From Paulinella micropora (Eukaryota; Cercozoa; Imbricatea; Euglyphida), in the NCBI GenBank assembly GCA_009731375.1, contig BJOX01000158.1:385310-449309 (forward strand): 64,000 nucleotides of DNA, written 5' to 3'. A program made the translations under genes and the position numbers. Below are positions 43,861 through 56,100 of this stretch, one piece after another. Below the pieces are notes generated by a model. The model was not told the origin of the DNA, searched no databases, and saw only the letters and a list, made by a program, of their open reading frames with translations. Positions within the stretch are counted from its first letter, which is position 1, and every line of letters begins with the position of its first letter.

Positions 43861-44006
43861 CTTCTTCCTTTTCGCTTCCTTTTTGATTTCCTCTTGATTT
43901 CTTAATTATTTCTTATGATGTGAAAAATGGCGATTTGGTCCGAAAAGACCCTTTTTTTGAGGGCATTTCTTGAAAATGACCCTAAAAAAAGGGTAATCAT
44001 CTTCTT
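43861..44006 (-). repeat. PLV right terminal inverted repeat
   Basis: Mirror of 23195-23340, including the internal palindrome at 43948-43994, ending CATCTTCTT before an AT tract. Confidence 0.9.
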
Positions 44007-44036
44007 ATATATATATAGAAATATATATATATATAC

Positions 44037-44550
<514 letters not shown>

Positions 44551-44761
44551 TACTACTCAGGACGGTTCAAGTTCTATTTTTTAAGTTAAATTTAAGATTA
44601 AGGGTCAGATTAAGGATCAGTGGCAGCGTGCAAAATAAGAATTAGTTAGTTACCGTTTACAAGTTGAATTTCAAATTTTTTGAAATTTAAATAATTTAAA
44701 TCTGAATCCCGGGAATTTTGAAACTTAATATTAATAGTTTGTGAAAGTTATTTTGATAATA

Positions 44762-45240
44762 GTTTTTTATATTCATAGTTTTTATGTTCATTTTTCATAT
44801 TCATTTTTCATATTCATTTTCATATTCATTTTTCATATTCACAAGTTTTTCATATTCATTTTTCATATTCATTTTTCATATTCATTTTTCATATTCATTT
44901 TTCATATTCATTTTTCATATTCATTTTTCATATTCATTTTTCATATTCATTTTTTACATTCGTTTTTCATATTCATTTTTCGCATTCGTTTTTCATATTC
45001 ACTTTTCATATTCACTTTTCATACTAAGTTTATTTTTCATATTTATTTTTCATATTCATTTTTCATATTCATTTTTCACATTCATTTTTCACATTCATTT
45101 TTCATATTCAGTTTTCATATTTATTTTTCACATTCATTTTTCACATTCATTTTTCACATTCATTTTTCACATTCATTTTTCATATTCATTTTTCACATTC
45201 ATTTTTCAGTCATATTCATTTTTCACATTCGGTGATTTTA
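44762..45240 (+). repeat. 13-bp minisatellite (TTTTTCATATTCA)
   Basis: About 36 tandem copies of TTTTTCATATTCA with C/T variants. The FIFHIHFSYS frames it encodes are artefacts. It grades into TTCATTTCA repeats to 45355. Confidence 0.95.
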
Positions 45241-45359
45241 TGCATTTCATTTCATTCATTTCACTTCATTTCGTTTCATTCATTTCATTCATTTTATTCC
45301 ATTCATTCCACTGTTCATTCCACCGTTCATTCCATTTTGAATTTCATTTCATTTATTAA

Positions 45360-45730
45360 CAGTATTACATACTAGTATGCATGCAGCCTGGCCATGCATG
45401 TCACCTATGTAATATTCAGGAGGAGGATCCTTTTTCACAGAAACTGTTCATGCTTTTGCCGTCGCTATCACCCGACCCAAAATCTATAAGGCCTATTTGC
45501 ACTGTTTGCCTTGAATAAGGTTCAAGTTCCGAAACAGTTACTCAGTGTGACGTGGAGTCATTTTGATATTCAGTAATAAAAGCTATTACAAAGCTTCAAA
45601 GGTTATTAAAGTTATGAGCTTCCCGGACCGAGATTTCGTACTGATGTATTCATATTAATACTATGATTATTATATACTACTACACACAAACACTTTTAAT
45701 AATCTAAAATTGTTCTGTTGCCGGATTCAG
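45360..45730. other. Unique region before the exon cluster
   Basis: No open frame of note; may be an intron ending at the AG at 45730. Confidence 0.35.
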
Positions 45731-45906
45731 ATATTGGAAGCTGCTTTTGCTGCTTACCGAACAGTTCCAATCAAGACAAGGAAACGTTGGCAGACACCCC
45801 TCTACAACATCATCAACCAGGGCTTCTTCAAGCAGGAAAGGATCCCTCGAACTGTACAGAGAAAGCAGAGAACTGAACCGACCAGACTCGTGCACATACA
45901 GATCGG
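45731..45906 (+). other. Possible host exon
   Basis: An open stretch of 176 bases follows TTGCCGGATTCAG and ends at GTGACC. It encodes a basic peptide containing FAAYRTVPIKTRKRWQTPLY with codon use unlike the surrounding repeats. Donor and acceptor fit only loosely, and the phase does not match the next exon directly, so another exon or a different donor may exist. Family not recognised. Confidence 0.4.
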
Positions 45907-46097
45907 GTGACCAAGAAAGTTATTTAATGAATGCACGTAGTGATATGTTTCTGTCTGCTGTCATATTAATGTAAATGTGTGTATCCGCGTGCGAACATAG
46001 ATATGTGTATATCCGCGTACGTACCTGGTATATATGCATGTATGTATGTATGTCTGGTCCGTTGATATATATTTATGCATGCATGTGTAATGTACAG

Positions 46098-46175
46098 AAT
46101 ATTCAAGCAGAAATGCAAGCCACAGCCGCTCTGAACGGTGTAGAATACGTGAAACGTTTGCTGGAAAATTATGAG
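46098..46175 (+). other. Likely host exon (26 codons)
   Basis: Bounded by TGTACAG and GTAAAT, 78 open bases encode an alpha-helical peptide (EMQATAALNGVEYVKRLLEN). The length is a multiple of three, and it reads in the same frame as the final open segment at 46339. Confidence 0.45.
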
Positions 46176-46338
46176 GTAAATCCATCTTCTTCTTCTTCTT
46201 CTTCTTCTTCTTCTTTTTCTTCTTCTTCTCCTCCTCTTCCTTCCCCTCCTGCTGCACTAAGTTCTTCTTCTTCTTCTTCTTCTTCTTCTTCTTCTTCTTC
46301 TTGTTTTTCTTGTTTTTCTTCTTCTTCTTCTTTTCCTG

Positions 46339-46499
46339 GAGTAACTATGTACTACACTGCAAGCGGAGCACCCTCACAAAGCTCTATCAGACTATCACGA
46401 GGAACCTCTCTATCAGAGCGACAACCAGGAGAGGGAATGATTCCAGCTTTATCACGAACTAGAGATCAGAGAGCCCAAAACTACAATAACAGCACGTAA
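46339..46499 (+). other. Possible terminal host exon
   Basis: After a CTT-rich polypyrimidine tract, a serine/arginine-rich open stretch (SIRLSRGTSLSERQPGEGM) runs to a TAA at 46497. With the two preceding islands it could be the 3' end of a host gene whose introns are filled with repeats. The acceptor is not unique. Confidence 0.35.
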
Positions 46500-46540
46500 A
46501 AAAAATATTGATTAAATTCTTATTCTGATGTTAAAGTTTG

Positions 46541-46544
<4 letters not shown>

Positions 46545-46582
<38 letters not shown>

Positions 46583-46990
46583 GTCGCGCGCTCTCTCTCT
46601 CTCTCTCTCTCTCTCACTTTCTGTCGCTCTTTCTGCATGCATACATACATACATACATACATACATACATACGTACTAGACATACATACGACATACATAC
46701 ATACATACATATGTACATACATACATACATATGATCTTATTCAATATTATTCAACTTATGATTAGTATTATATTAATCAATACTATTCAATACTATTCAA
46801 TATTATGCTTCAATATAACTTATTCAATATTATTCAATTAGTGTTATTCAATACTATTTAATATTATTCAATATTATTCAATATTATTCAAATATTATTC
46901 AATATTATTTAACGTTATTATTCAATATTATTTAACGTTATCAAAGTTATTAAACCTAATTATTGAATATCATTAATGTTGGTCAATATT
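46545..46990. repeat. CT, CATA and TTCAATATTA arrays
   Basis: CT dinucleotides, a CATA array and a degenerate 10-bp TTCAATATTA repeat from 46740. Confidence 0.95.
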
Positions 46991-47029
46991 ACTTAATAAC
47001 GGTAGGCTGATGATAATGATGATGATGAG

Positions 47030-47135
47030 AGAGAGAGAGAGAGAGAGAGCCAGAGAGAGCGTGTGTGTGTGAGTCAGAGAGAGAGAGAGAGAGAGAGAGC
47101 CTGAGAGAGCGAGTGTGTGTGTGTGTGTGTGTGTC

Positions 47136-47170
<35 letters not shown>

Positions 47171-48404
47171 GAGAAAGAGAGAGAGCGCCTCGGAGAGAGA
47201 GAGAGAGAGAGAGCCTGAGNNNNNNNNNNATGGATAAGAGGAGAGGAGAGAGGGAGAGAGGGACAAAGGGGAAAGACATACATGCATACATGCATGCATA
47301 CATACATACATGCATACATGCGTACAAGCATACATGCATACATACATACATACATACATGCATGCATACATGCATACATGCATACATACATTCATACATT
47401 CATACATACATACATGCATACATGCATGCATGCATGCATGCATCATGCATGCATGCATGCATACATGCATACATGCATACATACATACATACATACATAC
47501 ATACCTGCATACCTACATACCTACATACCTACATACATACATACATACATACATACATACATACATACACATACATACATACATACATACATACATACAT
47601 ACATACATTCATACATACATACATACCTGCATACATACATACCTATATACCTACATACATACATACATACATACATACATACATACGTACATACATACAT
47701 TCACATACATACATAAATACATACATACATGCATACATACATACATACATACATACATTCATACATACATATATACATACATACATACATACATACATAA
47801 ATACATACACACATACACATACATACATACAGACATACAGACATACATACATACATACATCACTCCATGCGTACATGCATACATACATACAAACATGCAT
47901 ACATACATACATACATACATACATGCATACATACACACATGCATGCATGCATACATACATACATACATACATACATGCATACATGCATACATACATACAT
48001 ACATACATACATGCATACATGCATACATACATACATACATACATACATGCATGCATACATGCATACATACATGCATACATACATACATACATACATACAC
48101 ACATACATGCATGCATGCATGCATGCATCATGCATGCATGCATGCATACATGCATGCATGCATACATACATACATACATACATACACACCTGCATACCTA
48201 CATACCTACATACCTATATACCTACATACATACATACATACATACATACATGCATACATACATACATACATACATACACACACACATACACATACATACA
48301 GACATACATACATACATACATACATACATACATACATACATCATTGTATGCGTACATGCATACATACATACATACAAACATGCATACATACATACATACA
48401 TACA

Positions 48405-48438
<34 letters not shown>

Positions 48439-49150
48439 CATGCATGCATACATGCATACATACATACATACATACATGCATACATACATGCATGCATACA
48501 TACATACATACATGCATACATGCATACATACATGCATACATACATGCATGCATACATACATACATACATACATACATACATACATACATACGTCATTGCA
48601 TGCGTACATGCATACATACATACATACAAAAATGCATAATACATACATACATACATACATACATGCATACATACATAAATGCATGCATACATACATACAT
48701 ACATACATACATACATGCATGCATACATGCATGCATACATACATACATACATACATACATACATGCATACATGCATACATGCATGCATGCATGCATACAT
48801 GCATACATACTATACATACATACACATACATACATACATACATACATACACACACATACACATACATACATACATACATACATACGTACATGCATACATA
48901 CATACATACAAACATGCATACATACATACGTACATACATACATACATACATACATACATACATACATGCATGCATGCATACATACATACATACATACATA
49001 CATACATACATACATACATGCATGCATAAATACATGCATACATACATGCATACATACATACATACATACATACATACATACATACATACATACACATACA
49101 TACATACATACATACATATGTACATACATACATACATTCATACATATACA

Positions 49151-49181
<31 letters not shown>

Positions 49182-49328
49182 GTACATAAATACATAAATA
49201 CATACCTACATACATACATACCTACATACATGCATACATACATACACACATACACATACATACATACACTAGACATACTAGACATACATCCATACGTACA
49301 TACATACATACATACATACATATGTACA

Positions 49329-49359
<31 letters not shown>

Positions 49360-49374
49360 GTACATAAGTACATG

Positions 49375-49408
<34 letters not shown>

Positions 49409-49485
49409 CATACATACATACATTACATATACATACATGCATACATATGTACATAAACACATAAATACATACATACATAAATATT
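47030..49485. repeat. AG array, 10-N join and 2.2 kb CATA/CATG array
   Basis: An AG/GTGT array (47030-47219), a 10-N join (47220-47229), then a CATA array with CATG variants. A landmark block with CATGCGTACATGCATACAT recurs at about 47862, 48350 and 48598, showing higher-order duplication. The long His/Thr/Tyr/Ile frames are artefacts. Confidence 0.95.
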
Positions 49486-49490
49486 TTTAA

Positions 49491-49863
49491 AAATATTATC
49501 GATAGGCCTGATAAAACAAAATGCCATTTTCGTCCTAGTGGGATAATCTAATGCCTTTTTGTACCGTATCCGCGCAGGGAAAAATGGCATTCGTGATCCG
49601 TATCCACAACTAGTGTAATACCTGACTGTGGTGCTACCAGCTGGGTTTTCGCATTTTTTGTGGTCACCTGTGCCACCTGTGTTTTTTGTGGTGGGTGGTG
49701 GCACCGTACACGTCCCACAAGTGTGATTTTTCTGAAAAATAGTATATAAAAATAATGATTTTATCGTAAAATTTTTTGAAGCAGGCTGGCACAGGTTTCC
49801 AACCGTGTTAGCTAGCTTAGCTCGTGGAATGTGTGTACTCTCACACACACAACTCACCACAGG
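49491..49863 (-). repeat. Dispersed ~370 bp repeat, right inverted copy
   Basis: The reverse complement matches 22738-23097 with moderate divergence. The two copies face each other across the PLV and its microsatellite flank. Confidence 0.75.
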
Positions 49864-49865
49864 GA

Positions 49866-50265
49866 TCTGGAGCGTGGCTACACCTGGCCCATGGCTACAG
49901 TAGTTACACGCTGGCTACACCTGATCATGGCTACCCCGATACCTGATACCCCTCCCCCCACCCTGGCTACGCTNNNNNNNNNNACTGCTCGACGAGGGCA
50001 GACTGAGCAAAACTGCGGCACTTCACGTGGGCGGTGATGCAAAGTCCTCTGTACCCTCACGTGCCTTAGCGATGCATAGGTAGACAGAGCAAAACTGCGG
50101 CACTTCACGTGGGCGGTGATGCAAAGTCCTCCGTAACATCGCGTCACTTATGCTGGCTATGTGCCGGATCTGCTACCCCCCCCCCCCCCTACCCTGGCTA
50201 CCCCGACGCTGGATATCTGGTTACTCCCCCCCCCCTATCCTGGCCAAAATTGCCACCACCCACCA
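49866..50265. repeat. GGCTAC-rich region and 84-bp direct repeat
   Basis: GGCTACACCTGG-like motifs recur between 49870 and 49970 and again near 50200. Two copies (about 50003 and 50087) of a ~57-bp segment with GAGCAAAACTGCGGCACTTC and GTGGGCGGTGATGCAAAGTC lie 84 bp apart. A 10-N join is at 49974-49983. Confidence 0.65.
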
Positions 50266-51490
50266 GAAAAAGTTGCTGTCTAGACAAGTTGTTAGAATCT
50301 AGTCTGTATATCATCTTGTTTCTATCGACTGGCCCGGAAGGTAAAAAAAAAATATGACGGGTGGGGGGGGGAGCAGCGGGTGCACACTACGTAACTGCTA
50401 AGCGGAGACTGCCACTTAGCAGTTACATAGTGGACGCGGGTGCCACCTCCTCCCTGAAAAAGTTGTTAGAACCTAGTCTGTATATCATCTTGTTTCTATC
50501 GACTGGCCCTGAAGGTAAAAAAAGATGGGACGGGTGGGACACCGGGACCCACTACGTAACGGCTAAGCGGCGATCGCCACTTAGCCGTTACATAGTGGAC
50601 GCGGGGTGCCACCTCCTCCCTGAAAAAAGTTACGGTCGAGACCAGTCGTTAGAACCTAGTCTGTATATGAGTTTGTTTGCATCGACTGGCCCGGAAGGTA
50701 AAAAAAACTACGGAAATATCGGTTGGTGTGCCACCTAGCCGTTAGATAGTGGACCTGGTGCCACCCCCCCCCACCGGAAAAAAGGACTGTAGAGACCAGT
50801 CGTTAAAACCTACTCTGTATATGAGTTTGTTTGCATCGACTGGCCCGGAAGGTAAAAAACTACATGTATAACGGTGGGTGTGTGCCACTTAGCCGTTACA
50901 TAGTGTGCGCGGGGTGTGTCACCTCCTTCCTGAAAAAAAGTTAAGGTCGAGGCCAGTCGTGTGAACTTAGTCCTATATCAGTTTGTTTGCATCGACTGGC
51001 CCGGAAGGTAAAAAATGACTGGAATAGCGGATGTTCGAAAAAAACAGGTGGAGGGGGGGGGATGTGGGGAAATGGCGGGAAAAGCCACTTAGCCGTTACG
51101 TAGTGGACGCGGGTGGCCCACACCTCCTGCGCGAAAAAAGCTGGTAGAGGCCAGTCGATGGAACTTAGGGTATAAGTGTCTGATCGGCAACGACTGGTCC
51201 AGGAGGCGGAAAAAAGGACTGGAATAGCGGGTGTGGGTGTGTTGGGAAAAGATGGCTGGATTCCCGGGAAGTAGCGGAGGGGTGGCATCCCGTGAAGTCT
51301 GGACCAGTCGTTGAAAATTAGTCACTATCTCAGAATTTTTAACGACTGGCTCCGACTTTGGGATAGAGAGGTCGAATTCCAGGGGAGTAAGAGGAGGGTG
51401 CCACCACTAGCATGTGAAAAAACAAAGTGTGGACCAGTCGTTGGAAATTAGTGGTATGTCTCAGAATTTGTAACGACTGGCCCCGACTTT
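50265..51490 (+). repeat. Tandem array of hairpin-forming ~130-200 bp units
   Basis: Eight diverged units start near 50270, 50455, 50629, 50787, 50940, 51140, 51300 and 51430. Each has an inverted pair, GACCAGTCGTT and AACGACTGGCC-like arms, separated by about 35-45 bases with a TAGTCTGTAT-like loop. At least five inter-unit spacers hold a second palindrome-half, CCACTTAGCCGTTACATAGT, in two cases facing its mirror CACTACGTAACGGCTAAG (50385 and 50550). No coding capacity. The array runs into poly-G and an N gap directly before the NCLDV-like genes. Confidence 0.75.
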
Positions 51491-51894
51491 GGGGGGGGGG
51501 GGGGNNNNNNNNNNNNNNNNNNNNNNNNNNNNNNNNNNNNNNNNNNNNNNNNNNNNNNNNNNNNNNNNNNNNNNNNNNNNNNNNNNNNNNNNNNNNNNNN
51601 NNNNNNNNNNNNNNNNNNNNNNNNNNNNNNNNNNNNNNNNNNNNNNNNNNNNNNNNNNNNNNNNNNNNNNNNNNNNNNNNNNNNNNNNNNNNNNNNNNNN
51701 NNNNNNNNNNNNNNNNNNNNNNNNNNNNNNNNNNNNNNNNNNNNNNNNNNNNNNNNNNNNNNNNNNNNNNNNNNNNNNNNNNNNNNNNNNNNNNNNNNNN
51801 NNNNNNNNNNNNNNNNNNNNNNNNNNNNNNNNNNNNNNNNNNNNNNNNNNNNNNNNNNNNNNNNNNNNNNNNNNNNNNNNNNNNNNNNNNNNNN

Positions 51895-52725
51895 GAAGGT
51901 TGTCTTCATGCGATGGTTGATCACATCCCGTACACTGTCCCAATACATCCGTTCATACGCTTGGTAGAGCCGCCAGACCTCGGTAGGGCTCACTGTGCCA
52001 ATGTAGTTAAGGTCCTGGAGAGTCTCCGCCCCCGGGAGCTCGCGCGCTAGCCATTCCTTGTTAGCCTCCAGCTCGTGGAGGGCCGGGTTGTTGGACAACA
52101 TCTTTCCGGGTTCCTTTATGCCGCAGTACCAAGATTTCCAGTTGCAAAATGAGTGCCAGTCGTAGCACTGTCTATAGAGTGCTGCTCGGCGAGTGGCAGG
52201 CAAGTTCGCCAAGGCCCCTTCGGACAACGGTATGTAATACGCCGGCACGGGCAGGTACTCTGTCACGATCCGGGACAACACCGGCGGCAGGTAGGGCGCC
52301 AGCAGCTTTCGCGCCGCGTGTCCCACAGTCAGCTCCAGCGGCAGGCGAGACCCGTCCACCCAGACAGGCGCGTTGAGCAGGGACAGGCCCAACAAGGATA
52401 GCATTGGCGCTTCGTCAGCGGGCAGTGCGACGGCGCGCAAAAGGTGGTTCTCGGGGTCGTCGGTTAGCAGCAAACGCCGCTGGTTCGTGTCCTGGCCCAG
52501 GGTAGCCGCCTTGATCAGCAGTGCCCGCCAGATATCGCTCGCCTCTTCGTCGAAACAGTCGTCCCAGTGTGAATAAAGCACTTCGGGCATGACGTCCATG
52601 TCTACGGGGGCGCAGGTGTAGCCAGCCGGCGGGGCGAGCGCGGTCAGCCGGCCGACCGGCAGGATGGTGCGGCTGCGCTTGGACGGGTGACCGGCGGTGG
52701 CAGTGGTGGCGGATTTTATCCTCAT
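51895..52725 (-). CDS. Hypothetical protein of the NCLDV-like block (3' truncated by gap)
   Basis: The ATG at 52725 (MRIKSATTATAGH) opens 277 codons that run into the N gap at 51505-51894, so the C terminus is missing. The longer frame upstream includes a poly-Pro artefact of a G-run and a 10-N join and was not used. Visible features are a short basic N terminus (KRSR), an acidic YSHWDDCFDEEASDIWRALL stretch, LPPVLSRIVTEYLPVPAYY and an aromatic YDWHSFCNWKSWYCGIKEP segment. No family is recognised. It is divergent from the polymerase-helicase gene. Confidence 0.55.
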
Positions 52726-53153
52726 TTTTTTCCTTGGGACTTTGGTGGTTCTCGGCTGGGCTGGTTGTGGGCTGGTCTGACCCCCTCCCACGGGGGGGGG
52801 GGGGGGGGGGGGGCCCCGGGTTTTTTTTNNNNNNNNNNGCCGAAATTCGGTGATACGGGAAAAAAAGGCAGTCGTCGGCCCGGCAGACAGGAGCCGGCCG
52901 GACCAGCGGCGCGTGCCCGGTCGCACGCCTCGGCAGACCAGTTGTCGGCCTTGTCGAGCTCAGACTTGGGTTCTCATCGAACCCAAGAAGTCCCTGGAGC
53001 CGGAACGAACCCATTGCCATTTTTGCCCCCACCACTAGCAGTGGTCGAATTCGCGAAAATTTACCGCGCCACAAAACACACTAAATTTTCGCGAAAACTT
53101 TTCGATCATACAAATTTTTATTAGATGTCTGTTCTGGTAGGTACAGGCGTGAA
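52726..53153. promoter_or_regulatory. Divergent intergenic region upstream of the polymerase-helicase gene
   Basis: About 430 bp with poly-G and a 10-N join (52829-52838). An AT-rich run (53060-53123, containing AAATTTTCGCGAAAACTTTT, itself nearly palindromic) lies 30-90 bases before the plus-strand ATG and is the likely promoter. Confidence 0.4.
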
Positions 53154-56100
53154 ATGCTTACTCTGTTCGAGACGGGGGACCCGGCCAAGCTGTCCCTGCT
53201 GGCGGAAAACAAGCGCTTCAACCCGGCCTACAAACAATTCCTGACGAGACTGCACGTGGCCTGCAATGTAGACGGCGGGCTGGCCGTGACCTACACCTAC
53301 GGCAAAGAAGGCAAATGCTGCCGGCTGTACGCGGACTGTGGCTACCAGAACGCGCCCAAGGCCCTGCGCAGGCTGTGTCTCGAAGACTGGCACTGGCAAT
53401 TCGACATCAAAAACTCTGTGCCCTTCTTTCTTTGGTACCTGATCCGCGAGCTGCCGCTGGCCCGTGAAACTTTGGGCGACAAGGTCTTGGCCCTGCAAGA
53501 GTATGTGGAGCGACGCGAAGAGGTGCTTAGGCGTGTGCAGGAGGAGCTGAAGACGGACCGGGAGGGCGCGAAGGAGGCCATGCTCAAGATTATGCACGGC
53601 GGCTACAAGTTGGGGCGTTCTGCTACTGCCGACGACTACCCTACCACGCGGGCCTACCGAGCGTCGATCCGAGAGGCCGCCGAGTTTCTGGGCTCGTCTT
53701 ACTACAAGCGTCTCTGGCAAGCCTGCGACAAGAAGGGCGAGACGGAGGAGGTCTTGCCCGGCCGCTCGGGGACCCTCTACGGCAAGCTGGGCCGCTTCGT
53801 GCATTACTTGACCACGCGGTACGAAGCCACGACCATGCGAGCTGTTATCAGATTTTTCGAGGAGAAAAAGGGCTGCGACGTCGCCTGCCTGGTGCACGAC
53901 GAAGTCATTATCGCGGACCGGGAAAACAAGCTACCCGAGGACAAGGGCGAGGTGGTACGTGAGCTGAATGCCTACCTCCGAGAGAACGTTGAGTACCCTG
54001 GCGTGCAGACTAGCAAGAAGGGCATCAAGTTTATGAAAGTGGCCAAGAAGCGCGTGGCGGTGCCAGGACTCGTGCCCCCTACCGACATCGGCTGGTCCGT
54101 GGCGCAGATGACGGCCCAGCCCGGTGACTTGGAGTCAGTCCTGTTGCCGATCAACTACTCCAGTTGTACCAGCAACCGATTCTACCTAGACGATGACATG
54201 GCCATGAAGGACGAGCGACGCGTGCTGCACCCGCTCTCGTTCGATAAGTACAACGTGCAGTGCCTCAATGCCTGGACGGGGATGGGTAAGACCTATACGG
54301 CCTTTGAGTACATCTATCGGCTGCGCCGAGAGAACCCACAGGCCAGGATCCTGTGGATTACGGGGCGGCGGGCCCAGGCTACCAGCGGCGGCGGCGGCCT
54401 GCGGCGCCAGTGCCGCGCGTGGCAGCAAGCAGAGCAGCTTAAGAGTTTCTGTGAGGACAGGTTGAAAGCGGAAGTGGCAGAGGAGAACATTCGTATCCTG
54501 CAAGACATACTGGACGACATCGTGGTTTACTACGAGAAAAGCCCAGCGACTAAGAAGTACTACAACCTGTACGAATCCAAGATTGTCTTTTGCCAGTACG
54601 AGTCTCTGTGGCGGATAGAAAGCGAAGAGGTGGGCAAGGGTGGGCTGCCCTTCATTCAACGGTACGACCTGTGCGTGGTTGACGAGTTTATCCTTGTTTG
54701 TGACCAGTCCGTTAGCGAGAAGACCAACCGAGGGAAGCTGCGGGAGAACGACAGAGACTTCATGGACGTCTGTACACGAGCGGTGCGGCTCCTGATCATG
54801 GACAAGGACCTGACGGAATGCAGCAGGCTGCATGATTTCCTGTTCTGCGACCAGGAGGAAGGGATCGCCTACAGGCGCGCGGGTCGCAACAGCACGCTGG
54901 AGCAAGCGCAAGCGCAAGTCGAGTTCCACCACTACGCCTACGTATCGCCTGACCTGGAGCGCCGGATCAAGATTGTGCCCGATCAGACCAGCTGGCTAGC
55001 CGCTCTGACTGGGGGCCTCCGAGACCCGAAGCAGCGCAGCTGGACGTGCTTTCGCAGCCAGAGCACGCTAGAGTTTGTTTACGACGAACTGACCAAGGAA
55101 GGGCTCACGTTTCCACACATCGTGGGTGACCCAGCAGCGCGCAAGGCTTATGATAAATTGGTAGAGGAAGGCAAGGCCCCGCCACATCACACGCCTGAAA
55201 TGGACCCGCCGAAGCTGTGCAGGCAGAACAGGCCCGCGGGCACCAAAGAAAGCTGGACCGACGAACAGAAGGCTCGGTACGACCATGACAACAAGGTGCG
55301 CAACGAGTGGATGGAGGGCTCGCCCGTGCGCATCATAGACGGCAGGACGCCGGACAAGACCAAACAGCGCAGCCTGGCGAACATCGACGGCTGGCTGTGC
55401 AATGGCGGCAGTGATTGTAAATGCATCGACAGCGCAGACGAACGGCACGGCGAGGGCAGAGCGACCCGTTGCATCTTCACGACGAGCGCGGTCATGGTGG
55501 CCGTGGACGCGCAAACGTCTTTTGACCTTATCATGCTGAACTGTGCGGACAGGGACGGCAAGGTGGCCCTGACCGGTCCCACCGGCCGGGGCCTGGCGCA
55601 GATGCTGCTGCGGGCGCGTAACGTAAAGGAGCCCAGGGAAATCCTGGCCTATTTCGGCGAAGGGGGGCTGGGCCACCGGAGATTCTACGACGACAGGGAC
55701 CAGGCCCGGGCAGAGCAGGCCTGGCAGCATTGTCAGCTGTTCGAGACCACCACGAAGAACTTCTACGTGAAGCAGAGGCAGATGGTGGAAAATGCCGCCA
55801 AGCGGAACACGGTCAGTGCATGGGCGCTCGTGGGTAATCTCAAGGAGGGCCCCTCGTTCACGGACAAGCACGGCCGCGTCCACCGTTCCGAGCTCCCGAC
55901 CTCGTTGCAGCTGCGCCTGATAGCGCGAGAGGTTGAGCACCAGCGCGACCTGGGCTTTGGCTGTTGGTGGAAGCTGTCCACTGACTTTATCGTTACCCTC
56001 GACCAAGCGAAGCCGTTGGAGGAGCGACTGCAGAAGCTGGCCCAGGCACGTGCCCTGGCCAAAGAGCTGCGAAACATGGCGAGAGAGGAGGACGAGGAGG

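Larger units (their letters stand above)
23195..44006. mobile_element. Integrated Polinton-like virus (Maverick/Polinton class)
   Basis: An AT-rich, intronless 20.8 kb block is bounded by near-identical inverted repeats. It encodes the hallmark set: family B polymerase, rve-type integrase, A32-like packaging ATPase, adenain-type cysteine protease, and major and minor capsid proteins, plus a fibre and accessory genes. Left-end genes and right-end genes mostly point inward or lie on the minus strand in a long block (27.9-40.4 kb). Both flanks are AT-dinucleotide tracts, so a target-site duplication cannot be told from the repeat. Breaks in the polymerase, fibre and one structural gene suggest a decaying copy, although homopolymer sequencing errors are an alternative for some. 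Confidence 0.9.

Noticed and set aside
43506-43905. Hydrophobic plus-strand frames near the right PLV terminus
   Set aside because: T-rich composition gives Phe/Leu frames; they overlap the coiled-coil gene start and the terminal repeat.
47065-49367. Frames up to 685 codons of His/Thr/Tyr/Ile repeats
   Set aside because: Pure CATA/CATG repeat translation, open in most frames of both strands.
52415-53074. 219-codon minus-strand frame crossing the 10-N join and a G-run
   Set aside because: Overlaps the better supported gene at 51895-52725 in another frame and depends on a poly-Pro artefact.
53121-53897. 258-codon minus-strand frame opposite the polymerase-helicase gene
   Set aside because: Antisense shadow of a GC-rich gene. 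The plus frame has the domain motifs. Other antisense frames at 54186-54932 and 55068-56006 were rejected for the same reason.
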